DNA of 47,151 bases, taken from positions 1 to 47,151 of the forward strand of contig JAHEFT010000007.1 of NCBI GenBank assembly GCA_024640025.1. The letters are read 5' to 3'. The first letter of the stretch is position 1, and every line of letters begins with the position of its first letter. Source of the DNA: Chromatiales bacterium (lineage in GTDB: Bacteria > Pseudomonadota > Gammaproteobacteria > Xanthomonadales > SZUA-36). The notes under the pieces were generated by a model. That model was not told the origin of the DNA and did not search any database. It saw only the letters and a list, made by a program, of their open reading frames with translations. Below are positions 16,765 to 24,831 of this stretch, piece after piece. The position numbers and the translations under genes are program-made.

Positions 16765-17793
16765 ATGCGGGCCATGCGAATTCACCAACTCGGAGTGATC
16801 GGAACCGGCGTGCCTGCTTTGAACCTGGATCGGATACCGGTGCCGGTCCCACGCGGCAACGACTTGCTTATCCGGGTTCATGCCTGCGGTGTCTGCCATA
16901 CCGAAATTGATGAAATCGAGGGCCGGACTGCACCCGCGGAATTGCCGATGACCCCCGGACACCAGGTCGTCGGCACCGTGGTTGACCAGGGCAAAGACTG
17001 CCACCTGGAATTGCTCAACCACCGCGTTGGCGTCGCCTGGATACACTCGGCGTGCGGACACTGCCAGTGGTGTGTCAGCGGCCGGGAAAACCTGTGCCCG
17101 GATTTTAGCGCCTGTGGCCGTGACGCGGCAGGCGGCTACGCGGAATACCTTACCGTTCCGGAATCCTTCGCGCACCCGTTGCCGGCAGGGATTGGCGACC
17201 TTGAGGCCACCCCGCTGCTCTGCGCCGGGGCAGTCGGTTTTCGTGCGCTGAGCCTGTGCCGCCTCGAAAATGGCCAAAGCCTCGGCCTGACCGGTTTCGG
17301 CGCATCCGGCCACCTGGTTCTGCAGATGGCCCGGCACCTTTACCCGGATTCGCGTTTATTCGTATTTGCCCGCAGTGAGAAAGAACGTGAGTTTGCAGCA
17401 AAACTGGGGGCATGCTGGACCGGAAACACCGCGGATAAACCGCCGGCCGGGCTGGATGCCATCATCGATACCACGCCAGCCTGGCTGCCGGTCGTGGCCG
17501 CAATGGAAGCGCTTGCTCCCGGCGGAAGGCTGGTGATCAACGCGATCCGCAAAGAATCCGGCGACCAGGACATCCTGTCGACCCTGGATTACGAAACGCA
17601 TCTGTGGAAAGAAAAAATCCTGAGCACGGTGGCGAACGTGACACGCCAGGACGTTCGTGAGTGCCTGCGCCTGGCGGCAGAGATTCCGTTACGGTCCCAC
17701 GTCACGGCATTCCCGCTCGAAAACGCCAACCAGGCCCTGCTGGAATTGAAACAGGGCAACATCCGGGGCGCCAAGGTATTGAAACTCATCTGA
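16765..17793 (+). CDS. Zinc-dependent alcohol dehydrogenase family protein
   Basis: This 342-residue medium-chain dehydrogenase has the catalytic zinc site GVCHTEID with GHQVVG, and the structural zinc site with four Cys (CGHCQWCVSGRENLC). The nucleotide-binding loop reads GFGASGHL instead of the commoner GxGxxG. The start at 16765 (MRAMRIHQ) follows GAGG; the track start at 16696 is too early. A hydrophilic C-terminal half closes with NIRGAKVLK, as in AdhA-like enzymes. The substrate is unknown. A steroid-reductase-like gene follows 32 bases downstream and may share its transcript. Confidence 0.9.
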   Translation: MRAMRIHQLGVIGTGVPALNLDRIPVPVPRGNDLLIRVHACGVCHTEIDEIEGRTAPAELPMTPGHQVVGTVVDQGKDCHLELLNHRVGVAWIHSACGHCQWCVSGRENLCPDFSACGRDAAGGYAEYLTVPESFAHPLPAGIGDLEATPLLCAGAVGFRALSLCRLENGQSLGLTGFGASGHLVLQMARHLYPDSRLFVFARSEKEREFAAKLGACWTGNTADKPPAGLDAIIDTTPAWLPVVAAMEALAPGGRLVINAIRKESGDQDILSTLDYETHLWKEKILSTVANVTRQDVRECLRLAAEIPLRSHVTAFPLENANQALLELKQGNIRGAKVLKLI

Positions 17794-17825
17794 CCGGCGG
17801 CACGAAATTCTGGCAAGATGCGACC

Positions 17826-18563
17826 ATGTCTCTTCCGCTGCTGATCCAGTTTCTGCTGTGCCCGCTGGTACTACTGAGCCTGCTTCGGGTAACAGCGCCC
17901 TATGGCCGGCATTACCGCAGGGGTTGGGGACCCACCCTGCCAAACCGGGCTGCCTGGGTGATCATGGAACTGCCCGCTTTGCTCGTCATTTCGCTGCTGG
18001 TGTTCGTCAGCCCGGCCCTGGACCGGCCGCAGACCTGGCTTCCGCTCTGTTTCTGGCTGTTTCACTATGGTTACCGCACATTCGTCTTCCCGGCCATGAT
18101 GCAGCCATCAGACAAGACGTTTCCGGTTCTCCTGGTGCTCTTCGCCATCGCCTTCAATACCCTGAACGGTTACAACAATGCCGAAGCGCTGATCCAGGCC
18201 GGAATAAAGAATGACCCGGTTGCATCGTTGCATTTTTTTGCCGGCGCAATGATCTTCCTGGCGGGATTCGCCATTCATTTTCAGGCGGACGCGACCATCC
18301 GTCGGCTTCGGAAACCAGGCGAGGCGGCTTACCGAATTCCGCGGGGCGGCCTGTTTCGATGGGTCAGTTCTCCGCACTATCTCGGCGAGATCATCGAGTG
18401 GACCGGCTGGGCTATCATGACGTGGTCGCTCGCGGGAGTCGCCTTTGCCCTGTTCACGTTCTGCAATCTCGCCCCGCGCGCTATCTCAAACCACCGCTGG
18501 TACCGTGAGCAATTTCCGGACTACCCCGCCAAGCGGCGCATACTGGTTCCCGGAATTTTCTGA
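17826..18563 (+). CDS. Steroid 5-alpha-reductase-like integral membrane oxidoreductase
   Basis: This 245-residue protein has about six membrane segments and the C-terminal signature of 3-oxo-5-alpha-steroid 4-dehydrogenases: SSPHYLGEIIEWTGWA, then NLAPRAISNHRWYREQFPDYP and a short hydrophobic end. The first ATG that fits this family is at 17826; the track ORF begins inside the alcohol dehydrogenase gene. NADPH-dependent reduction of an enone in a membrane-dissolved substrate is the family reaction. Whether the substrate is a sterol, a fatty enoyl compound or something else cannot be told from sequence. Confidence 0.85.
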   Translation: MSLPLLIQFLLCPLVLLSLLRVTAPYGRHYRRGWGPTLPNRAAWVIMELPALLVISLLVFVSPALDRPQTWLPLCFWLFHYGYRTFVFPAMMQPSDKTFPVLLVLFAIAFNTLNGYNNAEALIQAGIKNDPVASLHFFAGAMIFLAGFAIHFQADATIRRLRKPGEAAYRIPRGGLFRWVSSPHYLGEIIEWTGWAIMTWSLAGVAFALFTFCNLAPRAISNHRWYREQFPDYPAKRRILVPGIF

Positions 18564-18610
18564 CCAGGCTTCCTGCACCAACGCCCGGGGGGCCACAACG
18601 ACGGCCCCGC

Positions 18611-19030
18611 TCACCGCAACAGGGCATCCGGCACAAAAGGATCCGGAAGGTATTCAGACGGGGTCCACGACCGCGTTTCATCGCCGTCGCAACATGACAC
18701 AACCAGCGAGTCCGCGGCCATCAACTCGTGCATGACCTGCCGGCAGGCGCCGCAGGGCGAGTGAGCCGTCTGGCCGGGCGTATAAATCAACAGGGTCGTC
18801 AGGCTGCCTGGTGCGGCGCCGTCACAGACCGCTGCGGTCAAAGCGGATCTTTCCGCACACTGCGTCAGCCCGAAGGATGCGTTCTCGACGTTGCAGCCCC
18901 TGTAAACCCTGCCGGCTTCGCTGATGACCGCGGCGCCCACCCTGAATTGACTGTAAGGCGAATAGGACCTTCCGGCCGCTGTTTTGGCATGCGGCTCCAA
19001 CCGGATGATTGCAGCTTCGTGACGTGACAT
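18611..19030 (-). CDS. cdd: Cytidine deaminase
   Basis: Cdd turns cytidine and deoxycytidine into uridine and deoxyuridine. The protein has 139 residues, the short homotetrameric type. The zinc site is complete: QCAERSAL supplies Cys and the catalytic Glu, and SPCGACRQVM supplies two Cys. The N-terminus includes SPYSQFRVGAAV and CNVENASFG, which bind the nucleoside. The start lies one base after the deoA stop (TAA-A-ATG), so the two are translated from one message. A G+C-rich stem (18589-18608) lies between this gene and the convergent upstream gene but lacks a U tract. Confidence 0.96.
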   Translation of the reverse strand: MSRHEAAIIRLEPHAKTAAGRSYSPYSQFRVGAAVISEAGRVYRGCNVENASFGLTQCAERSALTAAVCDGAAPGSLTTLLIYTPGQTAHSPCGACRQVMHELMAADSLVVSCCDGDETRSWTPSEYLPDPFVPDALLR

Positions 19031-19031
19031 T

Positions 19032-20354
19032 TTACATCCCTCCCTGGACCCTGGAGTGGATCACGGGTGAATTCCTGCCCGGCTCGGATCCGACTTTAAA
19101 CCCGCATTTAAGCTGGGTCGCTGCATGTTCCCAACGGTCCTCGTTCGAAGCGTGAATGACGGCGAGCGGCGTGGCAGAATCCACCTCGCAGCCAATCCCG
19201 GCGATATCCGTAATCCCGACCGACGGGTCAATCGTGTCCTCCGCCCGTTGCCTCCCGCCGCCGAGGCTCACAACTGTCGAGCCTACGACCCTGGTGTGGA
19301 TCGAAACAATGAACCCACTGGTATCGGCAAACACGGGGCGGATGACCGGTGCCGCGGGTAAAAATTTTTCCGGCTCCTCGATCAAGCCAGCCGGGCCACC
19401 CTGTGCGGCAACCATCCTTGAAAACTGTTCGGCCGCCCGCCCGGTGTCGAGTGAATTTATCACCATCTCGTTTGCTTCTGTCGCGCTCCCGGCCAGGCCG
19501 CCGAGCTGCAGCAATTCACCGGACAGGGCAACCACAACGGAGAAAAGGCGATCATTGCGTCGCTCGCCGCGCAGAAAACGGATGGCTTCCAGCACTTCCA
19601 GTGCATTACCGGCCGACCACGACAGCGGCTGATCCATGTCGGTCACCAGCGCTTCGCACGGCAGGCCGGCCTCGTTGGCCACCGCGCAGATTTCCCCGGC
19701 CAGTTTCAAGGCATCTGCCGGCTCCGGCGTGAAGGCGCCCGAACCACATTTAATGTCCATGATCAATGCATCCAGACCTTCCGCCAGTTTCTTGGAAAGA
19801 ATGGATGAAATGATCAGGGGCGTGGATGCGACCGTAGCGGTCACATCACGCACCGCATAAATTCGCAGATCTGCGCTGGCAAGCTCACTGGTCTGGCCGA
19901 TGATGGCGATGCGATGTTGCCGAACCAATTGTTGAAATTGTTCGATACCGGGGCGGGAGTTGAATCCGGGGATACTCTCCAGCTTGTCCAGTGTGCCGCC
20001 GGTATGCCCCAGGCCGCGCCCGGAAATCATCGGCACATAGGCGCCACAGGAAGCCACAATGGGGCCGAGCAACAGGCTCACCATGTCGCCCACGCCCCCG
20101 GTCGAATGCTTGTCCAGAACCGGCCCGTCCAGCCCCTCCCAGGAAAGCACTCTGCCGCTGTCTCTCATGGCCAGGGTTAACGCCATTTGTTCACCCTGGT
20201 TCATACCCCTGAACCAGGTGGCCATGGTGAACGCGGCAATCTGGGCATCCGTCACCTGGCCACTGGTAATACCTGCAACGAAGGAACGGATCTCCTCTGT
20301 TCCCAGTTCCAGTCCATCACGTTTTCGCAGGATGAGTTCTTCAGCCAGGTGCAT
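19032..20354 (-). CDS. deoA: Thymidine phosphorylase
   Basis: DeoA splits thymidine with phosphate into thymine and deoxyribose 1-phosphate. The ATG at 20354, with AGGA seven bases upstream, gives 440 residues, the E. coli DeoA length; the track start is 39 codons too early and overlaps the NERD gene. The signature KHSTGGVGDMVSLLLGP and SGRGLGHTGGTLDKLESIPGF are intact. It is paired with cdd for pyrimidine nucleoside salvage. deoB, deoC and deoD, often linked elsewhere, are not nearby. Confidence 0.95.
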   Translation of the reverse strand: MHLAEELILRKRDGLELGTEEIRSFVAGITSGQVTDAQIAAFTMATWFRGMNQGEQMALTLAMRDSGRVLSWEGLDGPVLDKHSTGGVGDMVSLLLGPIVASCGAYVPMISGRGLGHTGGTLDKLESIPGFNSRPGIEQFQQLVRQHRIAIIGQTSELASADLRIYAVRDVTATVASTPLIISSILSKKLAEGLDALIMDIKCGSGAFTPEPADALKLAGEICAVANEAGLPCEALVTDMDQPLSWSAGNALEVLEAIRFLRGERRNDRLFSVVVALSGELLQLGGLAGSATEANEMVINSLDTGRAAEQFSRMVAAQGGPAGLIEEPEKFLPAAPVIRPVFADTSGFIVSIHTRVVGSTVVSLGGGRQRAEDTIDPSVGITDIAGIGCEVDSATPLAVIHASNEDRWEHAATQLKCGFKVGSEPGRNSPVIHSRVQGGM

Positions 20355-20428
20355 GCAGAGTCCTACCGATTTGCCTTTTCCTCGTTTCGAGTCGTGACTA
20401 CCAACTGCATCATAAAGAAACGCGGCGC

Positions 20429-21313
20429 CTATTGCTTCAGAATGGAACCACGCTCGGCCAGCGAACGGCATTTTGCGGGGTCGATATCAACCTTTGGACC
20501 GCCCGGTTCATAACAGGAACACCGCCCGCTGTCCTGCGAGAAGGCGCATATCAGGGATGCCTCGCGTATTTCCTGCTTGGTTTTCCTGCTTCCATCCGGG
20601 TGAAACAATTCAGGGGCTGCCTTTTCTGCATTCCGCTCCCCAAGCGTTTCCACCAGCCCGCTAACCTCATCCCGAAAGGCAAAATAGGTTCCGGCAAACA
20701 AAACCACGAGCAGAGCGACCTGCAACCATCGCCACTTGTGGATAGCCGCCCCACCGAAGGGCTGGACTCGCGCTGATTCGATCATCTTGAGGATCCGCGC
20801 GGCCTGTTCCTCATCAAGCAGCGGCTGGGCCTTTTTGCGCATATACGCCAGCAGCTTTTCCGGTGCTACGACCCGCGCCGGCATCACTGTCCTGAAGCCC
20901 CTGTGGCCCAGCAGGACGAGCACAGGATGAATGGCCTTTGCAGGGACTTTCAGGATGTTCAGCAGGGCTTCCACCTGTAAGCTGTTCTTGTGCAGGGGGT
21001 TTTCCATGCGGGTGAAGCGGCCCCAGCGATATTGTTTCCAACGTTCCTGGAATTCTCCGCCGGACACCCAGCCCCGGGCGTGCTGGCTCTCGATCACGAA
21101 GACACCAAACCGGGAAACGACGACATGGTCGATATGCACCGTGCCGCCGCCCGAGGGCACGGTCACGTCGTTGAGAACGGTGTAGCGGTTTTTTTCAAGC
21201 CCGGCGGAAAGAATCCGCCGGACCCGGGTTTCGGCAATTTCGCCCCGGAACCGGGGCGATGCAAGAAAAGCGATCAGCAATACAAGCGGGACAATCCAGA
21301 ATCCGTGAACCAT
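20429..21313 (-). CDS. Membrane-anchored NERD-domain protein
   Basis: This 294-residue protein has an N-terminal hydrophobic segment (about residues 4-20), a NERD domain (about 24-130; HIDHVVVSRFGVFVIESQ is the core), a basic linker, a second membrane segment (about 195-212) and a tail of about 80 residues with four Cys (CAFSQDSGRCSC and a later one). NERD domains are distantly related to nucleases and are found with many partners; the activity of this one is unknown. The HIDHVV and VIE positions are consistent with a nuclease-like acidic core. It follows nrdJb by 28 bases on the same strand. Confidence 0.85.
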   Translation of the reverse strand: MVHGFWIVPLVLLIAFLASPRFRGEIAETRVRRILSAGLEKNRYTVLNDVTVPSGGGTVHIDHVVVSRFGVFVIESQHARGWVSGGEFQERWKQYRWGRFTRMENPLHKNSLQVEALLNILKVPAKAIHPVLVLLGHRGFRTVMPARVVAPEKLLAYMRKKAQPLLDEEQAARILKMIESARVQPFGGAAIHKWRWLQVALLVVLFAGTYFAFRDEVSGLVETLGERNAEKAAPELFHPDGSRKTKQEIREASLICAFSQDSGRCSCYEPGGPKVDIDPAKCRSLAERGSILKQ

Positions 21314-21341
21314 CAGCCTTTGTCAGGCAATACCAGGACCT

Positions 21342-22061
21342 TTAACCACACTTGGAGTAGCCACAGGACAGGCAGGTGGCGCAGTTGTCCATGATGATGA
21401 CGGCCTTGGTATGGCACTTGTTGCACAGCGTGGCCGAAGTAGGGTAACTGGAATCTGAATCTGATTCCGCGTTTCGTTTCACATCAGAAGCAACGGCCTC
21501 GGCACGTTTTTGATCGAGAATGAGCTGCTGTTGCTGGGAAAGCTCTTCTTTCTCCATCAGGCCGATCTTTTGCAGGTGGTGCTCAATCACGGCGCCAATA
21601 TCAGCAATGATGGAGGGCATGAACTTGCCGCCGGGTTTGAAATAACCGCCACGTGGGTCGAAAACCGCTTGTAATTCTTCGGCCAGGAAGGTCACGTCGC
21701 CACCCTTTCTGAATACGGCGGACATGAGCCGGGTCAGAGCCACGATCCACTGGAAGTGGTCCATGTTTTTCGAATTGATAAATATTTCGAACGGCCGGCG
21801 TTGTTCATGCTCGGTACCCTGGTTCAGGATGATGTCATTGATCGTGACATACATCGCGTGATCATCCAGGGGGGTCTTGATCTTGTAGGTAGAGCCTTCG
21901 AGCGCTTCCATGCCTTCCGGCCTGAGGACGCGTTCGGTCATACGGATGATTTTGGCTTTTTGACGCCCCTGGCCGTCGTTCGCGGCTTCTTCCCGGGCAG
22001 CAGTTTCTTCTTCCTTTACGACTTCGTAGCCTACGATTTTTGTGGCGATCTTGATACTCAT
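21342..22061 (-). CDS. nrdJb: Class II ribonucleotide reductase, C-terminal half (NrdJb)
   Basis: This 239-residue protein matches NrdJb of the split Pseudomonas-type class II reductase. It carries the TSCPD-like region (ALEGSTYKIKTPLDDHAMYVTINDI, RPFEIFINSKNMDHFQWIVALTRL), a Gln-rich linker and a Cys-rich tail (CNKCHTKAVIIMDNCATCLSCGYSKCG) that should serve in re-reduction of the active site and zinc binding. AAGGA precedes the ATG. It lies 281 bases after nrdJa on the same strand, a gap much longer than expected for this pair and full of inverted repeats. Confidence 0.93.
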   Translation of the reverse strand: MSIKIATKIVGYEVVKEEETAAREEAANDGQGRQKAKIIRMTERVLRPEGMEALEGSTYKIKTPLDDHAMYVTINDIILNQGTEHEQRRPFEIFINSKNMDHFQWIVALTRLMSAVFRKGGDVTFLAEELQAVFDPRGGYFKPGGKFMPSIIADIGAVIEHHLQKIGLMEKEELSQQQQLILDQKRAEAVASDVKRNAESDSDSSYPTSATLCNKCHTKAVIIMDNCATCLSCGYSKCG

Positions 22062-22110
22062 TACATTAATCCTTCACTCGATCTTCTCATTTCCAGGAAA
22101 CATAAAAGAG

Positions 22111-22128
22111 GTGTACATCCTTGTACAC
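22111..22128. repeat. Perfect hairpin GTGTACA-TCCT-TGTACAC
   Basis: Seven base pairs close a four-base loop. Flanking GAGGTG and CACCTC (22108-22136) could form an alternative outer stem. The core TACATCCTTGTAC is nearly repeated at 22221 as TACATCCATGTAC, suggesting two copies of one element. Confidence 0.65.
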
Positions 22129-22220
22129 AACACCTCCGTAAAGTTTGACGGAACCCAAAACTTCCCTCGCCGTCACGTTATCCTTGTTTTGTTATTGTTA
22201 ACGTCCCTGCTGTTTGTAGA

Positions 22221-22233
22221 TACATCCATGTAC
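22221..22233. repeat. Second copy of the TACATCC(A/T)TGTAC palindromic element
   Basis: TACAT-CC-ATGTA forms a short stem and shares 12 of 13 bases with the core of the hairpin at 22114-22126. The two copies are about 107 bases apart in the same orientation. Confidence 0.55.
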
Positions 22234-22261
22234 CGGAAACAATTCCTGTTGCTTCCATTCC

Positions 22262-22277
22262 GAAGGCTGACGCCTTC
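22262..22277. repeat. Perfect hairpin GAAGGC-TGAC-GCCTTC
   Basis: Six base pairs enclose a four-base loop about 65 bases after the nrdJa stop on the minus strand. On the minus strand it is followed by mixed sequence, not a U tract, so it is not a standard terminator. Confidence 0.6.
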
Positions 22278-22342
22278 TCCCTTTTCCTCTCCGGGCGTTC
22301 TATCTGCTTGCCTTCCCTGTGCCGGCGTTATCCGCGCTGTTA

Positions 22343-24490
22343 TTAAAGTTTTCCGTAATATCCTTCTTTCAGAGCATCGAAGAGATTCGCCGCAGTATGC
22401 AGTTCACCGTCATATTCGATCTCTTCGTTACCGGCCACTTCCACGACTTCGCCGTCATCCAGAACAAAACGATATGTCGTGTTTTCCAGGTCTTTGTCCT
22501 TGACCAGTACACCCTGGAAGGCCTCAGGATTGAAGCGGAATGTCGTACACCCCTTCAGTTGTTTTTTATGGGCATAGGTATAAATATCCTTGAATTCCTC
22601 ATAGGGAAATTCGGTGGGCACGTTTGCTGTCTTTGAAATGGAAGAATCAATCCACTTCTGTGCCGCTGCCTGGATATCCACGTGTTCTTTTGGCAATACG
22701 TCTTCAGCCGTGATGAAATAATCCGGCAAGCGCGAAGCGTCATCCTGGGCGTAAGGCATGGCCGCGGGATTGATCAACACCCGGTAGGCCAGCAGCTCGT
22801 AGCTGAACACTTCGACTTTTTCCTTGGTCTTGCGCCCTTCCCGGATGACGTTCCGGCTGTAATGATGCGCAAAACTCGGTTCGATTCCATTTGACACGTT
22901 GTTCGCCAGCGAAAGGGAAATCGTACCCGTTGGCGCAATCGAAGTATGGTGGGTAAAACGGGCGCCTTCTTTTGCTAGCGCCTCCACCAGGTCAGGGGCG
23001 CATTCCGCGACCCTTTGCATGTAACGACTGTATTTTGCGAGCAGAACCTTTCCCGCGACCATGTCCCCCAACTTGTAGCCATCCGATTGCATTTCCGGAC
23101 GGCGGCGCAACATGTCGCCGGTCACTTCGAATTGCTCTTCCATGATCGGCGCCGGGCCTTTCTCCCGACTCAATTCGAGAGACTCTTTCCAACCGGCCAA
23201 CGCCATTTCGCGGGCGATCTTCTCCGTGAACTCCAGCGAGTCTTCCTGGCCGTATTTCATACCCATCATGGTCAGCGTTGAGCCGAGACCGAGAAATCCC
23301 ATACCATGGCGCCGCTTGCGGGAAATTTCATCACGCTGCTTGCCAAGCGGAAGTCCGTTGATTTCCACGACGTTATCAAGCATACGGGTGAAGATCCGCA
23401 CGACCTCGCGGTACTCGTCCCAGTTGAAGGCGGCCTCTTTGGTGAACGGGTTTGCGACAAAACGGGTCAGGTTCACCGAGCCGAGCAGGCATGCGCCATA
23501 AGGCGGCAGCGGCTGCTCTCCACAGGGATTTGTCGCCCGGATATTTTCGCAGAACCAGTTGTTGTTCATCTCGTTGATCCGGTCGATCATGATGAAGCCA
23601 GGTTCGGCAAAATCATAGGTCGATGACATGATCATGTCCCACATCCTGCGGGCCGGCACTGTCTTGTAAATGCGGCAGGCTACCAGCCCATCTTCCCGCT
23701 TGATGTACCCGCGGGTCTGGGGCCACTCGCGCCAGATGACCTGTTCCGGATCATTCAGATCGAAACCGCCCGACTCGTGTTCATTGATGGGGAAAGCCAG
23801 CGACCACCCGGCATTCTGCTCTACGGCTTGCATGAACTCATCGGTCACCAACAGGGAACAGTTGAACTGCCTCAGCCTGCCGTCCTCCCGCTTGGCGCGA
23901 ATAAAGTCCATCGCATCCGGGTGCCCCACTTCGAAGGTGGCCATCTGCGCGCCGCGGCGACCGCCGGCTGACGAGACGGTGAAACACATCTTGTCATAGA
24001 TGTCCATGAAACTGAGAGGACCGGAGGTGTATGCGCCGGCGCCGGAAACGTAAGCCCCCTTGGGACGCAGGGTTGAAAACTCGTAGCCGATTCCACAGCC
24101 CGCTTTGAGGGTCAGTCCAGCCTCGTGTACTTTCTCGAGGATGCCGTCCATGGAGTCGGTGATGGTTCCGGAAACCGTGCAGTTGATGGTGGAGGTTGCC
24201 GGCTTGTGGTGCAGTGCGCCTGCGTTACTGGTGATCCTGCCCGCCGGGATAGCGCCCCTGCGTAAGGCCCACAAAAATGACGTGTACCACTCCTCCTGCT
24301 TCGCCGGGGTGTCTTCAACTTCAGAAATGGCCTTCGCGACTCGTTTGTACGTGTCGTCGATGGTCTCGTCGATGATTTCCCCGTTTTTTGCCTTCAGCCG
24401 GTACTTTTTATCCCATATATCCAGGGAGGCGGCCTGGAAAGGAATGTCTTTGGAATCAGTGCCGATCGCCTCAACTTGCACGCTGTTCAT
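22343..24490 (-). CDS. nrdJa: Class II (B12-dependent) ribonucleotide reductase, catalytic half (NrdJa)
   Basis: This 715-residue catalytic half reduces ribonucleotides using adenosylcobalamin. Active-site features include STINCTVSGTI, ATNPCGEQPLPPYGACLLGSVNL (thiyl Cys with the Asn and Glu partners) and the loop TSIAPTGTISLSLANNVSNGIEP. An N-terminal stretch precedes the barrel. The second redox Cys set lies in the separate NrdJb protein, as in Pseudomonas. The ATG at 24490 follows GGAAGA. Upstream lies a promoter with twin NrdR boxes. The domain split is natural in this lineage and not a frameshift, since both parts have their own start and ribosome binding site. Confidence 0.95.
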   Translation of the reverse strand: MNSVQVEAIGTDSKDIPFQAASLDIWDKKYRLKAKNGEIIDETIDDTYKRVAKAISEVEDTPAKQEEWYTSFLWALRRGAIPAGRITSNAGALHHKPATSTINCTVSGTITDSMDGILEKVHEAGLTLKAGCGIGYEFSTLRPKGAYVSGAGAYTSGPLSFMDIYDKMCFTVSSAGGRRGAQMATFEVGHPDAMDFIRAKREDGRLRQFNCSLLVTDEFMQAVEQNAGWSLAFPINEHESGGFDLNDPEQVIWREWPQTRGYIKREDGLVACRIYKTVPARRMWDMIMSSTYDFAEPGFIMIDRINEMNNNWFCENIRATNPCGEQPLPPYGACLLGSVNLTRFVANPFTKEAAFNWDEYREVVRIFTRMLDNVVEINGLPLGKQRDEISRKRRHGMGFLGLGSTLTMMGMKYGQEDSLEFTEKIAREMALAGWKESLELSREKGPAPIMEEQFEVTGDMLRRRPEMQSDGYKLGDMVAGKVLLAKYSRYMQRVAECAPDLVEALAKEGARFTHHTSIAPTGTISLSLANNVSNGIEPSFAHHYSRNVIREGRKTKEKVEVFSYELLAYRVLINPAAMPYAQDDASRLPDYFITAEDVLPKEHVDIQAAAQKWIDSSISKTANVPTEFPYEEFKDIYTYAHKKQLKGCTTFRFNPEAFQGVLVKDKDLENTTYRFVLDDGEVVEVAGNEEIEYDGELHTAANLFDALKEGYYGKL

Positions 24491-24530
24491 TAAATCTTCC
24501 GTGTATTTAGTTGGTTTTATTAAGTTATGG

Positions 24531-24546
24531 GCACAAGTAATTGTGC
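24531..24546. promoter_or_regulatory. NrdR box 1 upstream of nrdJa
   Basis: GCACAAGTAATTGTGC is a palindrome with perfect 6-base arms and resembles the NrdR box (ACACWATATATWGTGT-like). It overlaps the putative -10 of nrdJa on the minus strand and lies 32 bases from box 2, three helical turns, as NrdR box pairs usually do. Confidence 0.75.
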
Positions 24547-24568
24547 GCTATTTTTTTTTAAGACACAA
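24540..24568 (-). promoter_or_regulatory. Candidate nrdJa promoter overlapped by both NrdR boxes
   Basis: On the minus strand TTGTGT (24568-24563) is separated by 17 bases, including a run of nine A, from CACAAT (24545-24540). Each hexamer sits within one NrdR box, so repressor binding would cover both. Transcription would start about 43 bases before the ATG. The elements are moderate matches, read by eye. Confidence 0.5.
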
Positions 24569-24578
24569 GATGTTGTGC
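24563..24578. promoter_or_regulatory. NrdR box 2 upstream of nrdJa
   Basis: ACACAAGATGTTGTGC has arms CACAA/TTGTG. With box 1 it forms the paired, phased arrangement expected of an NrdR-repressed ribonucleotide reductase promoter. The nrdR gene itself is not in this window. Confidence 0.75.
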
Positions 24579-24660
24579 CTGTGGGAACAGAAGATACGCG
24601 TCTGCCAGCGCCCTGTCAAATGGCGGGAAACAAGCGTAATTATCAAGCAATACTGACTTA

Positions 24661-24689
24661 TTTACTTTATTTACAATAGGTTATAAGAT
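24661..24689 (+). promoter_or_regulatory. Candidate promoter of trmL
   Basis: TTTACT (24661-24666), 17 bases, TAAGAT (24684-24689) in an A+T-rich segment. A transcript would have a leader of about 135 bases before the ATG at 24832. In the 341-base gap 24491-24831 I see this, the NrdR-box promoter and no gene. Confidence 0.35.
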
Positions 24690-24831
24690 TACTGTAGTAG
24701 AGCGATCAGTTCGCCGGCAACGGGTTGCGGGCTGAAATCCGCGTTAATGCTGGAATTCGCTTCGTCGCAAATTTGACCCGGGGTTTGACCAGCCTGCTGA
24801 AATGGCGCCTTTCCCGCCCCCGAGAGCACCC

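Larger units (their letters stand above)
22062..22342 (-). other. Hairpin-rich intercistronic region between nrdJa and nrdJb
   Basis: No coding frame of note spans this 281-base gap. It contains at least five inverted repeats: GTGTACA/TGTACAC (22111-22128), TGACGG/CCGTCA (22146-22175), ACGTTA/TAACGT (22175-22204), TACAT/ATGTA (22221-22232) and GAAGGC/GCCTTC (22262-22277). It could be a structured mRNA segment that sets the NrdJa:NrdJb ratio or stability, or a cluster of dispersed REP-like elements. Confidence 0.6.

Noticed and set aside
18589-18608. GGGGCC/GGCCCC stem between the steroid-reductase-like gene and cdd
   Set aside because: The stem is short with an 8-base loop and no U tract on either strand, so I do not call it a terminator.
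22343-24490. Frameshift or broken nrdJ gene, since the reductase is in two parts
   Set aside because: Both parts have their own start, ribosome binding site and intact motifs, and the same split is known in Pseudomonas.
24491-24660. Possible cobalamin riboswitch upstream of the B12-dependent reductase
   Set aside because: I see no B12-box-like sequence in the short leader; the palindromes are better explained as NrdR boxes.
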